This document shows positions 33,246 through 44,578 of a stretch of DNA of 64,000 nt, piece after piece. The stretch lies in contig CM036188.1 of the NCBI GenBank assembly GCA_020631735.1, positions 13,186,214 through 13,250,213 of the forward strand. The letters run 5' to 3'. Every line of letters begins with the position of its first letter. Position 1 is the first letter of the stretch. Under the pieces are notes generated by a model. It ran no database searches. It had not been told where the DNA came from and worked only from the letters and a program-made list of their open reading frames with translations. The position numbers and the translations under genes were made by a program. Source of the stretch: Saccharum officinarum (lineage: Eukaryota > Streptophyta > Magnoliopsida > Poales > Poaceae).

Positions 33246-34841
33246 CCATCCCACGGCCCCTGGTCATGCTGCTGATGCTCCTGACCTTCCAAACTCTTTT
33301 GAAAGCCTTGTGTGAGCTCTCTCAACCCTCTCTTTGTGAGAGTAAAGTGTTTTAGTGCATGATTAAGTGTTGGGGCTGTGTGATTAAGAGCTAGAGAGCA
33401 TATTAGAGAATTCTAACCTTGAAGCACTTGTCGGGCTTCGTCGATCTTTGAGCATTTGTTACTCTTGGATGTAAAGCATCCTAGATGGCTAGGCATCGCC
33501 TGGCTAGCTCCCGTGCTTGTGGTGAGTAGCGGGAAGTTTGTAATCATCTCTTGCTGCTAGTGGAATCACCTCTCACTTTAAAAGTTTATTCTCTTGACTT
33601 GAGAATGAGGAAAAGGCAAGCCTTGGTGGCGAGCTCAATCCTTTTGTGGATACCTCAACAACATGGACATAGGCAAGCCTTGGTGGCGAGCTGAACCACG
33701 GGATAAATAACCGTGTCACTGTGTGCTTCATTTACATTCTTACAAGCTCATATTGTTGTTTAGGTGATTTTAGGGTTTGTGTTCGATCTACTTATTCACA
33801 TGTGATATACCCTGTTTAGCTTTTGATCTGTCATTTACATACTTGCAGAAAGGCTAGAAATTTATCTGATCTAAGTTTTGCTAGTTAATATTTGAATTCA
33901 GTTTGAAATCCCTGCGCAGGCCAGCAGTGTCGCCCTCTGTTCTGACAGAGTTTTGAGCTGAAATTTTGTAGGATCATCACTGGATATCTCTAGTACATAT
34001 CCTTAAAGTTTGAGCTGAGTTGGACTCACGGCCATAGGGAAGGCAGTGCCACCCTCAAAGGGAGGCAGTGCTGCCTTGAGTTTTAATTTCCTTTTGAGCT
34101 AATTTTTTGTAGGCCTATTCACCCTCCTCTAATCCTCCTAGGCGACATCAAGGTCCTTTCAATGTTGACGATTGTGGTCGACTTCTGATCAGACGATTGT
34201 GGTCCCACTGGGCGTGCCAGGATCATGTGGACGGTGAAAAGGTGACCAGGGTGGTCATTCTTCGCCGCCTACACGAAGCAAGCCGAGAGAAACCGCGTGG
34301 AGCAGATTCCAAGCTCTCTCCGGGCTTAAGGAGTGAGCGCCGGACCGAATGGTCGTGACCGAGGGCGTGTCAGTCAATTTGACCTTGCAATTGACAAGGA
34401 GAGAAAGTTGATCGGTAATTAAGATGGAACATGCCAGTGTTGGTCCAGATGTTCCAAATATACGGCCAAGTAGCCACCAAGATATGGCTATCGACTAGAG
34501 AGTCGATATCCAGCATGTTCATGATGTAATGTAACAAAATAAGCATATTGGCAATTGTTACTTACACAGTTGCATGGATCTTGCTTAGACGATGATCATG
34601 AAAATATGTGAAAGATGTAAGGGTAGACGTGTAAGCACACAAGTGAGAGACGTACTAGCTTTTATCCAAGATAAAACAAGTAAAAGCATATAAACAACCA
34701 GTACATCCTCTACAAAGCAGGCTATCGGCTAAAACAGCCGATTTCAGTAATCGTGCGTACGACATCTGATGCAACCAGGCTGAATCTATTGTACCACTGA
34801 ATCTACAAACAACCAGGCTGAATCTATTGTACCGCCAATAG

Positions 34842-35530
34842 ATCGAGTCGTCTGATGCAGCATTGACGGTAGAACCCTAGATTAGGGACCAACAATCGAT
34901 AGATCTACTTATATCACAAAGGAATCGTAAAAGTATGTCATACGCGTTAAAGCTCAATCCATCGGCTAAATAGTCGATGGGACATAGCAGGTGGCTGTCA
35001 CCATGCTCTTCTTAATAGATAGATCTATTAACCGCCAATGTCCAATCTGACACGCTATCAATAGGTTGAGTCGTCTGATCCAGCATTGACAGCGGAATCA
35101 TACCGGATATTAGTGATCAATGGATCTATCTCCTAATGGAACACGACTTCAAACACCCACCATGTACGATCAGGATTGAGATAGGTTGGTCATTAAAACA
35201 GGATCTAACGTCAATAATTGAATTCAACCGTAATAGTAACCAACAGGCGATAGATCAAAACAGGTAGGACCAACGAATCTCAATCTAGATCAGGCAATTG
35301 GTGATATTGTATTAAACAGTAAACTACTTAACATAGTATCAATAACTTTGATTAATGCCTCGTCTGTTGCAGCCTTGTAAAAGTTGATACGAATCGATTA
35401 CTAATCTATATCGTGATTTGTAAGAGATTAGTCGTCTATTGCAGCCTTACAAATAACAATATATATTGATAACTAACTTATACCATGACTTGCAAGAGAT
35501 GAGTCGTCTGTTGCCGCCTTGCAAGTAACA
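34842..35530. repeat. Degenerate repeat of the GTCGTCTGTTGCAGCC word, about 72-bp steps
   Basis: AGTCGTCTGATGCAGCATTG (34846), a TCTGATCCAGCATTG version (35068), then TCGTCTGTTGCAGCCTTG-like words near 35358, 35430 and 35502, spaced about 72 bp. Each of the last three is followed by TGTAA/TGCAAG text. It lies inside the gypsy LTR and is probably a diverged tandem array. Confidence 0.6.
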
Positions 35531-35579
35531 ATATAAGTCATGACGGATACTCACAAACAAGCTGGAGGTCAGGTCGTCC

Positions 35580-36091
35580 TAAGGATGGCAACGGGTCGGG
35601 TTCGGATCGGGTGGAGTCTCCGTGCACCCAAAACCGAAACCCGAAATCGAAACCCGAACCCGAACCGAAAACCGATTCGGGTGGAAATCCATCACCAAAA
35701 ACCAAACCCGCGGATACCCAAAACCCGAACGGATACCCGAACCCGAATTGGATACCCGAAACCCGCGGATAAATATACAAATAATTTCACATGTATATTA
35801 ATAAGAGGCAATAAATAATAAATATTTCATGAGTCAATTTTGAATTAGATTTAATAATCTAAGTAAACAAGTTATTATTAGCATATTATAAAACATGAGT
35901 TTTAATTCCAAATGATTTATTTCGGATATCCATTGGATATCCACGGGTGAAAAACCAAACCCGAAACCGAACCCGATACCAAACCCGAAACCGAAACCGA
36001 AAACCGTGGGTGAAAACCATCACCAAACCCGAACCCGCAGGACCCGAAACCCGCGGGTATCCGACCCGAACCCGATCCGCTGCCATCTCTA
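35580..36091. mobile_element. hAT-like MITE with ACCCGAA subterminal words, 512 bp
   Basis: Ends TAAGGATGGCAACGGGTCGG and, inverted, TAGAGATGGCAGCGGATCGG, with the perfect 8-bp duplication GGTCGTCC (35572-35579, 36092-36099). Both arms are arrays of ACCCGAA, ACCGAAACCCGA and CCCGCGGATA around an AT-rich core (35775-35925). Non-coding; frames full of Phe/Gly/Ser simply read the repeated word. Confidence 0.88.
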
Positions 36092-36722
36092 GGTCGTCCG
36101 ATGCAGCCCTGCTTGCCCGAAGAACTCACTGAGATCTCTACTCTTACTCCTAAGGGGTGGTCGGAGCAAAAAAAGTAAAGGTACTGGATTTGTTTGATTG
36201 ATGTGAGATGTCAATTACAATAGCCGAGGTTCAATATTTATACCCAAGGCCTGACTACGAATTCTGATCGAACAAGATCAGTTACAAACTTGGAAAAGCG
36301 AACAAAACTTCTTAATTTTAAGATAACTGGACTCCACACTTCCATGGAGTCCGATGCGTCTTCTCGCCCATGCCTTGCCGAACCCAACCCAGACCCACCC
36401 CACAGAGCCCATTGCAAAGAAATTTAATTTACCCAAACCATCCAACAAAATATCTACTCATATATATAAAGTTACTATAGGCGACCTGCTGGTGAGTGAT
36501 ACATTATAGATGGAATGGCCACCGGCACCAAATCAATCATACTCATTAAAACACATCTAGCGTGGTAGTGTGGCAGATTCCATGAACTCTTCCTCTAAAC
36601 TATAACATCGTTGGTTGTGTTTCAATGGTAAATTAGCTCCCTCACCTGGTTCTGTGGCAAATGCTTGGCAAGTAGCTTTAGCTCTTTGAGTTAGCAATAT
36701 TGTTTCATTTTGCTGCTCATTT

Positions 36723-38633
36723 TCAGAGCTGCTTTGGCAAGTGGCTCACCTGTTTCTTTCGTAAAATCTGCAATTCTATCTCCACTTGCTTCATTGTAGG
36801 CCTTTCTTCACCACGTAATCTTAAGCACATCTCCGCAAGGGAGGCGACGCTGCTGATCTCCTCCTTGGTTGCTTCCTGGGCAACTTGAGGATCAACTATA
36901 TCAATGATTTCTCTCTCTTTCAATGCCTCAAGAAAGTAGTTTGACAAGCTCTGAACCAAGCCTGAGTTACTTGTAAAAATTGGCTTCTTTCTAACAAGCA
37001 ACTCTAGTAGTACCACCCCGAAACTATAACACATCACTCTTCTCATTTAGTTGCCTCGTATAGAAATACTCTGGATCTAAGTAACCAAATGTACCTTGTA
37101 CATTCGTAACAATGTGTGTTTGATCAACTGGAACCAATCTTGAGGCGCCAAAGTCTGAAACTTTTGCTTTGTAGTTCCCATCCAAGAGTATATTTGAGGA
37201 CTTCACATCACGATGGAAGACTGATATTGAAGCTGCTGAGTGGAGATATGATAAAGCTCTTGCAGCTTCCGTGGCGATTCTTATGTAATCATCCCAAGAC
37301 AAAGAAACATCATTTCGTGATTCATCATGGAGAACTTGAGTCAATGATCCATTGGAAATATAATCATATACTAGCAATGGAACCTCAGATTCGAGACAAC
37401 ATCCAAAGAGCTTCACGATGTTTCTGTGATTTTTTCAGAAAGTATTGCAACTTCATTGATGAATTGCTTGATCTCGCTGTACTCAATGACTAGAGACTTC
37501 TTTATTGCAACAACACGTTGGTCAGATAAAATGCCTTTATAGACCTATCCCGTGGCCCCATGTCCAATGATACGTGTGGGATCAAAGTTATTTGTTGCGT
37601 TTTCTAGCTCTTCAAGAGAGAAAATATTTGTTTTGTCTGGCGACGTCAACTGTTCTAGAAGAAGCCCTTGGTTCTTCTGGAAATAAGTCCTCCGTAGTTG
37701 CTTTTGAACATTTCTTCTCCATCTACGGAGAAGAAATAATGCAAGAAAGGCCAGGAGTAGGATGCTGAAGCCTCCCGAAAGTCCAATAATAATACCTATA
37801 TAGACACGAACATAACCTCTTATATATATTTGTACCTTATTTTGCAATATATATACTAATAGTAATAACAATAAATAAATGTGAGCAGCAAATTTGTTAT
37901 TGAGTAACAACAGTAACGATACTATATGAGCAGATCCTGCTGCTTTGTTCTAGTACACTGGTTATTTGTTGTGATCATACATCGTCTTTCGAGGGCATTC
38001 AATGCACTTGAAGCTTCCTTCTATATTACTGCACACTCTGCCCTTACAAATGTCTTGCTGAAGGCACTCATCAATATCTACAAACCAGATCTAAGATGAG
38101 TTTCAAAGTGAGTGATAAAAGGGGGGAGAGAGAGAGATGTCGGGTACCTTGACAACCACTCTGAATGTACGGATTCCCTTGGAAGCCTTCTGTGCATTTG
38201 CAGCGGTAACCAAAATAATGCCGTCAGATGTGTTCACTTCCACACACCTGCTGTTGATACTCACACAGGCATAACCAGATGTTTCTGTTTAGCTTCAGCA
38301 CAGCTTAGATTAGCAACAACCCATTGCATAGAGCTACTTGTCAAGCCATAACCATAAAAAAGATTAAAACCGGGCGCATTCATTATTTTTTCAGTGTAGT
38401 TTAAGTATCCTTCGTTGAACTTGGATGACTGATGATTCACATCCAGGAGGTCCCAAATAGAGAACGGCTGATGATGTTGCATTTGTGCAGAAGAGGCGAA
38501 AATTTTCCATAGCGAAGCAACCATCTTCTAAGCCAAATGGGAATGGCACATCGATGTTTCCACAGTGACTGGTACAGTTAGCTCTGTTTCCTTTTGGATT
38601 ATACCCTAGTTCAGTAAGAAACATGTTAACCAT
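36723..38633 (-). pseudogene. Wall-associated receptor kinase (WAK-like) pseudogene
   Basis: WAKs are plasma-membrane kinases that bind pectin outside and signal through a Ser/Thr kinase inside. In order: galacturonan-binding motif NCTSHCGNIDVPFPFGLEDG; a region with LNYTEKIMNAPGFNLFYGYG and VVANLSCAEAKQK; EGF repeat [15 protein letters not shown]; calcium-type [19 protein letters not shown] (exon start 38077); transmembrane GIIIGLSGGFSILLLAFLAL; kinase with [41 protein letters not shown] and ERPTMKQVEIELQILRK. Defects are an in-frame TAG in the glycine loop (37545-37547), frame breaks near 38210 and 37430, and a one-base insertion near 37030 that is absent from the copy at 47400. The signal peptide is missing. 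Introns with GT/AG borders remain. Confidence 0.9.
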
Positions 38634-38639
38634 GCATTC

Positions 38640-41600
38640 AAGTTGTTGAAAAGGTAACCGTGCATAAATCGACTTGTCATTTGTATGCTACACTTTTCAT
38701 GGTAATAAACAAATAAATAAGTAAAATATTTGTTTCACTCGATCAGTTGCCAAATATAAAGTTATTTACAATTGTATATATCTAAGAAATACAAACAATA
38801 TAAGTAAAATACACATTTCTACAATTAAAATTACTAATTAAGTGAACCTTAAAATTTTGTTTACTAGTCCATCGACTCCTGCAGGCTAATCCTAAGAGAC
38901 ATATGCATTAGTTATTGTTTAATATCTCTGACTAATAAAAAATACTTAGATTAAACTATACTTTTTTTCTTTATTCATTTTCTAACACAATAAAGCGTAA
39001 TAGATACTATCCAGTTGTGATAAACTTATTAATCGCTGGTCTATATGTTTTTCATCCATATACTTAGTTTTCTCCTTCACTTGACAATTATGTATATTTT
39101 CAATATGAATTTTGTTAAAACCTTATACTTCAACTATGGTAGATATATACTTTAGTTTTTATAGATTATTTTAAAATTTAAGTGATCGCATATCTTATGA
39201 TCATCATAATTTAAATTTTCATTTTAAAATTTAATCTTATTAATTGCTATAGATTCTTTGTCCTCTATAAGAATAATAGATACTTCATAGTATATATCCA
39301 ATTGTAATAAGGTTATCATATCAATAGTCTACATATTATCCCCAAGTTAAATTGAAAATTTTGTGCTTATTAACTCTTCTTTTGTACTTTTTAGAAATAG
39401 GAATTTTGGGCCATAGACAACCACTCTTAAGTACAATGACACAACAACCATTTAAAACCCGCACTACATTACTTAAGATCGGTGGTAGAGCTTGATGTAA
39501 GATCTAGATGAGTGGTGTCGGTGCTAACCTCGAGGTGATATGAATATTTAAGCCTTATAATAATTATTGTTTACTCTAAAGAAGTCTCAAAGGCCAGGAA
39601 GATATATAGCTACAAAATTCTACCCTAACCTCTTTCACTTCTCAAAAAAATTTTGAGTTTTCTTATAAAGAAATTATATCTGCAATAATGATTACACTAG
39701 CAACATAGATATGTAAAACGTTTTAGTTAAAAATTATAAATGCATCTAAAGTAACGACTTATATAAATTTTATTTCATGATTATTCATATTTTTCAATAA
39801 TTAGTTAGTATCATTAGTATATGAGTTGTGTTTAATGAAATATTTGTGATTGTTGAAACATAGCATTATTTATTACTTATGCAAGCATATGTAGTTGATT
39901 TGAATGATTTCACAATATGTATGTTTCATTTAATCAAATGCTAATATATTAATATTGATGAAAGTGGGTAATGTGGAAACATTATATGCTTTATGGTTAT
40001 TTAAGCATCTTTTTGTAATAGAAATGTTGGCAATTAGATGTAAATTTGAGAGGATATTGTAATAATGATAGAAGTGGTAATTTAGATGCAAATGTAAGGA
40101 TTTACATATATTATATATTATAATAGCATGCGAGTAATTAGATGCAAATTCAGGTTTACTTTAGATCATATTTCTTGGTGGCATGTGGGTAATTTAAATA
40201 TAGATAGGTTACTTTAGGTTGTTTTAACACAATAGCAGGTGTGGGTCATTAGAGTCTACTAAATTGATAGCCAAATGTTTATGATTTTTGTGAGAATTTT
40301 TGTCATTTATTTTTTTCTCCTAGCAAGTATCATGAGATAATAGGAAGGCTCCATTGGGGACCTCTAGTTTGAATTTCTATGATTTATATTCTTTTATATA
40401 GCGTGATATGTATGTTAGTTGAAACTAGGACTAAGTTATATATAAGTCCTTGTTGTAATCCTTTTCTTTGTTGCTTTCATGAATCTATATTTTTTAGCTT
40501 TCAAATTTTAATCTACTTATAGCAACTTTTAATCTGCATGCTTAAGTAAAACCTCTGTGCTAATTATATATCTTTTATTCAAAAAAATTTATCTTTCAGT
40601 TTTATGAAATATTCTAGGTCTGGCTTCCCTTTTTGTAGTACTTTTTTTGATAGGTTCCCTTTGAGTTCTTAAAATGACATAAATAGTCTCTTTTAGTGTT
40701 GCACCGTGGCACTCAAGATGCTTTTCAGATAGCCATGACATGAATGAAATGTGCACACTTGACCGTTATCCCTTGCTTTGGTTCACTCTTCTACTCCTCT
40801 CTCTCTTCTCTTGCTCTATCTCTCATCGGGCTCCAATTCTTCTTCTATTCTTCTTTGAATTCGGATCGTCACCAACATACGGTAACATAGAGTGCTTATT
40901 AAATTATATCTCACGAGAATATATAAGTCAGAAGTAAGCATAATGCTATGCACCATGATCTATATCGAAGAATTATATGTAGTAGTATTATTTTATAAAA
41001 CATAGAGCACTTAAAGATGATAGTTACCTATTGATATGACATAATATTTCAGTCCAAATATATAAACTTATTTAAATAATACTTTACAAAAATTCATTAT
41101 CATGGAGTATCAATATAACTTAAAGTGAATTGGCAGTGCCATTGCTATGTGGTTAGTTAGAGAACATTTTTCCACACTTGAAAAGCAATTACATTAATAT
41201 ATTTATCCTAATATATACATGTTTATTTGTCCTACATCGTGCAATAGAGTTATGGCTTACTTCTAACTTAATAGTGAAAAATGTGTAATTTAGAAATATA
41301 CATAGTAGAAATTTATGAATATTTAATTATTTTTCATAATAGCTTATAGTAATTATTTACATGTAGATTGAAAGATATAACACAGTTAATGTGGATAATT
41401 GATACAAATTAAAAGATATTACTTTCTATATTATCTTTTATAATAGCATATGCGGATAACTTGAATGCAAACTAGGGGTTACGTTTGCATTTATCTTTCA
41501 TATCAGCAGGAGTGTGTAATTTATAAAAAAGTATAAGAAAGGTAGTTTAATTATTTTTCATAATGATAGAGTGGTTACGTTTGCATTATCTTTCAAATCA

Positions 41601-41640
41601 ATGATTTCATTATTGGTAATGGTGATTAGAATATACAATC
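38640..41640. other. AT-rich intergenic DNA with degenerate periodic repeats
   Basis: No gene is recognised. Words resembling GGGTAATTTAGATGCAAAT recur at about 40030, 40076, 40133, 40187 and 40244 (steps 46-57 bp) and again around 41455-41515 and 41575, usually next to ATAATAGCA. The rest is AT-rich without features. Confidence 0.5.
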
Positions 41641-41679
41641 AAATGTCTAATGTTCCTGATTACTATGATAATTTCTAAG

Positions 41680-42175
41680 ATTTTTTTTCATAATCCCAGT
41701 GCATCCGGTGAGAATGAACATGGAGGCCTAGATATTTGCTTAAGCATGGCTGAGGCTGTAACAATTATGTTAGAAGCAAGGGAGAGTAGAATATATATGA
41801 ATGGTACCAATATTTGTCGTCGGTGCAACCGTCAATATGTAGGCGTTGCTGTGAAGCCTTCTTCGCATTCGCAGGTGTAGCAAATCTTGTGTCGTCGTCG
41901 CAATGAGAATGGCTGCTGATACAAGCATACTCTGTCGGTTTTTTCTTGGCGGAAGCACAGTTGGGTTGGTCGACGATGTTCCAAAAGAGCAGGGTGGAAT
42001 TACTGGTAACGACGGTGATTCTATTCTATCCCGCAACAGAGAGGTCCGGTTAGAAGATCTGGAGGCGCCGAAGCTGCTGCTTTTTCCGGTAGACGAAACT
42101 GAGCTGAATAGATATCTGGAAAACGTCTTGCACAAACAAAAACAGAGCAGCATCCCATGCCGCTGCCAGTTGTAG
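41680..42175 (-). pseudogene. Second WAK-like relic, EGF region
   Basis: The minus strand reads RITVVTSNSTLLFWNIVDQP, NCASAKKKPTE and then, in shifted frames, ACISSHSHCDDDTRF, CYTCECEEGF and DGCTDDKYW. The order (Cys before EGF, then CxCxxGF) matches the region upstream of the kinase in the pseudogene at 36723-38633 (VVANLSCAEAKQK ... YRCKCTEGF). Stops and frame changes are present. The relic approaches the gap at 42274, so more may be hidden there. Less certain than the other two copies because no kinase motif is visible. Confidence 0.6.
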
Positions 42176-42273
42176 CTAGCCGCCGCCTCCGTGATTATTT
42201 CTTCGCCGCCGGGGCACCAAGTTGAGCAACCAAATACAGGCCTGCTGGTCATCTGGTCGATCCAGTACACATC

Positions 42274-42373
42274 NNNNNNNNNNNNNNNNNNNNNNNNNNN
42301 NNNNNNNNNNNNNNNNNNNNNNNNNNNNNNNNNNNNNNNNNNNNNNNNNNNNNNNNNNNNNNNNNNNNNNNNN
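42274..42373. other. Assembly gap (100 N)
   Basis: Exactly 100 N of unknown real length, near the upstream side of a WAK-like relic. Confidence 0.98.
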
Positions 42374-42427
42374 TATGCCCCTCATGTGCATGAATGCGTT
42401 GCTCCTATTGCACATGCAATTTGCATT

Positions 42428-43225
42428 GTCGGCTATCTCCAACAGCCCGCACCTAAAATATGACCCAATTGAGTCCATGAACAGTGTAAAGGACACGGAC
42501 CTAAAACGTTGCTGCTCCAACAGCGAACCCAAAAACAATCAAACAAGGTCTGGCCCACGACTTCTCTTCTTCCACCGGTTCCAACACCGGGTCCCGAGTC
42601 CTGACCTCGCGACGGAGGCGGGCGAGCGGTGCGAGCCGCACGGCCTCGGAGCCTCGGCGAGCCAGGGCGTGAGCAGGGGCTACGCTCACGCCGACGGCGT
42701 GGCTCTCACGGCGGCGACGGCGGTGGCGGCGCATGGAGCACCTGCATCTGGCCGTGAGATCCTCTTCTTCCCGCGGCCGGCCACCGAGCTGCGAGCTCTG
42801 GCAAGGTGCGGCCCTTTCACGACGACGAGCTCCGATCGGCAACGTCCCGGCGTGGGCCTCTTCGCAGCGCGGCGCCTTCCTCCGCCGCCTCGCGAGCGCC
42901 GCCGCCGGCGAGCCCCACCGCGAGCGAGGCGCGGCTCTGATTCGGCGAGCCCAACGCTTGCTCTGCCTCCCCTCCGGTCCAGCGAGGTCAGCCTGCTCCG
43001 CCTCCGCTCGGCCGGTCCATCAAGGTCAGTGCCTCCGCTCCTGCTGCCACGAGTGATTTGGGTTGAGGAGAGAAAAGACGGAGGGAAGATGTATATTTGG
43101 CTATCCTCTCTCCGTCTACCTAAAATGGATTCCTTGTATGCCTACTCCGTTGGAGGCCACTTTTCCCTGTACACCATGCATTTTGTCTACATGGGTAGGC
43201 TGTTGGAGACAGTCTTAGGGGCAAA
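42428..43225. mobile_element. Possible TIR element carrying a GC-rich block
   Basis: CTATCTCCAACAGCCCGCAC at the left pairs with the reverse complement of the right end, CTGTCTCCAACAGCCTACCC. Between them 42590-43060 is strongly GC-rich with an open plus frame rich in Ala/Arg/Pro. The layout resembles elements that capture gene fragments (Pack-type), but I recognise no captured protein and the target duplication is unclear. Confidence 0.5.
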
Positions 43226-43345
43226 TTTTTGGGTTCCATTTAGGAAGACGTGTTTGCAAAGGGGTACAAGAATTTAGGACACACAAGAGTGCATCATCAT
43301 TTTTTAAAAAGAAAAAAAGAGTGCATTACACTGACTATCGATTGA

Positions 43346-43675
43346 GGCCTTGTTTGGTTCGTGGGTGAAATATTTTTAGTGTCAAATTGGATGTTTCGTG
43401 GGATGTCGGAAGGGGTGTTCGGATACTAATAAAAAAACTAATTATATAACTCGCCTAGAAACCGCGAGACGAATTTATTAAGCCTAATTAATCTGGCATT
43501 AGCACATTATGGTACTGTAGCAATTATGGCTAATCATGAACTAATTGAGCTTAAAAGATTCGTCTCGTGGTTTCTATACAACTGTGCATTTAGTTTTTTT
43601 ATCTATATTTAATGCTCCATGTATGTGTTAAACATTCGATGTGAAAAGTTTTTTTTTGTGGAACTAAACAGGACC
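43346..43675 (+). mobile_element. Tourist-like MITE, complete, TGA flanks
   Basis: GGCCTTGTTTGGTTCG at the left and GAACTAAACAGGACC at the right are inverted, and TGA flanks both ends (43343-43345, 43676-43678). Long inverted arms include AACCGCGAGACGAATTTATT and AGATTCGTCTCGTGGTTTC. 330 bp. Reference copy for the fragments elsewhere in the window. Confidence 0.87.
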
Positions 43676-43678
43676 TGA

Positions 43679-44194
43679 GTAAAAATGTTGAATATTTCGT
43701 ATCCGACGTGATACCAGGGTATCGTTCTAGCTTATGCGCTTGCTGCTCCTAGGATAGTTTGATGAAAAATCTCGTACTTCACCAAGTTTATATTACTCCG
43801 AATCCCCTAAAACATTGTTTGTACACGTCTTATCGTTTCATATCAGAGTTGGCATACAACTTGTCATTGTTCGTCTTAACATGGATGATATATACGAATT
43901 CATGCTTGTGAACTCAATTTCTCAAAAGAACCCATGGCCATTTGAAACGTAGTTGGAAAAAGCGAAGCGAAAGAGTGCACACAATTTGACCTGTTTTTAG
44001 AGAGAAACAGATAATCTTGGTGGAGCAAGTCCGTGCTGGTTCGTTAAAAAAGAAAGAGAAAAACTCGTACCCGAGAGAAAACAGCATGTCTGGAAAAAGA
44101 TGGAGGTGCATCTTTAGGTATAGAGATTTGATAAAATTGGAAAAGATAGAGGTGCATTTTTTTGGTTTCGATTTGACAAAATTCGTAAAAATGG
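43679..44194. other. Unassigned DNA downstream of the tRNA gene
   Basis: AT-rich, no gene recognised. GATAGAGGTGCAT-like words occur at 44100 and 44146. Confidence 0.45.
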
Positions 44195-44200
44195 AAAAAA
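44195..44200 (-). terminator. Pol III terminator of tRNA-Pro
   Basis: Six T on the minus strand, two bases after the tRNA 3' end. Confidence 0.8.
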
Positions 44201-44202
44201 GA

Positions 44203-44274
44203 GGGGCATTCCGAGAATTGAACTCGGGACCTCTCGCACCCTAAGCGAGAATCATGCCACTAGACCAAATGCCC
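44203..44274 (-). tRNA. tRNA-Pro (anticodon AGG)
   Basis: A 72-nt gene with acceptor GGGCATT pairing AATGCCC and discriminator C. The A box is TGGTCTAGTGG. The anticodon arm CTCGC-TTAGGGT-GCGAG has AGG in the loop. The T arm CCGAG-TTCAATT-CTCGG carries the B box. No intron and no encoded CCA, as expected for a nuclear plant gene. A T6 terminator follows, and upstream minus-strand text GATACAAACGAAAA offers the CAA motif common near plant tRNA start sites. All stems pair, so it is probably functional. It reads CCU/CCC proline codons (A34 to inosine). Confidence 0.95.
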
Positions 44275-44578
44275 TTTTCGTTTGTATCTTACTTGGACCT
44301 TATTTAATATTTTCTATAATCCTGTCTCCTCCCCCGTCTTCTCATATCGCAACCGACGAACGGTCTTCGTACATACCCAGGACTTGCCGCCGGCGAGGCA
44401 TCCTCCCTGATCCCCTCCGCCGGCGCTTTCATCCACCATATCCACATACCCGTCCTCCTCGGTCGCACCAGCACCACCATGTTTCAGCAGTATACCCGAG
44501 CGACATAGAAAGTTACCGGACAACTCGGAGCTAGAGCTACCGTTCCCCTGAGCCGCTGGATCTGCGCGGAACCCGCCA

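Larger units (their letters stand above)
31669..34161 (+). mobile_element. Solo LTR, TGAAAG family, copy B
   Basis: A 2493-bp unit starts TGAAAGTGCATCTAGCCC, ends CAAGGTCCTTTCA, and is flanked by the perfect duplication ATGTT (31664-31668, 34162-34166). Its beginning and its end (GGCCTATTCACCCTCCTCTA) correspond to those of copy A at 4592-6538. No internal region or partner LTR. It splits the older gypsy element between leader and gag. Confidence 0.88.
34162..36447 (-). mobile_element. Degraded gypsy leader and 5' LTR
   Basis: Continuous with the gag remnant once the solo LTR is removed. TGTTGGATGGTTTGGG on the minus strand at 36447 is a possible LTR start. The segment 34215-34705 has a close copy at 62046-62545 (shared GAGTCGATATCCAGCATGTT, GATCATGAAAA, GTGTAAGCACACAAGTGAGA), confirming a dispersed retroelement. 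It contains the hAT MITE at 35580-36091. No second LTR with matching duplication is seen. Confidence 0.65.

Noticed and set aside
35540..36132. Phe/Gly/Ser-rich and Pro/Thr/Arg-rich frames
   Set aside because: Direct translation of the ACCCGAA word array in an hAT MITE.
42222..43277. 351-codon plus frame spanning the second gap
   Set aside because: The frame passes through 100 N and owes its length to the unknown bases; only the GC-rich TIR-element interior after the gap is real sequence.
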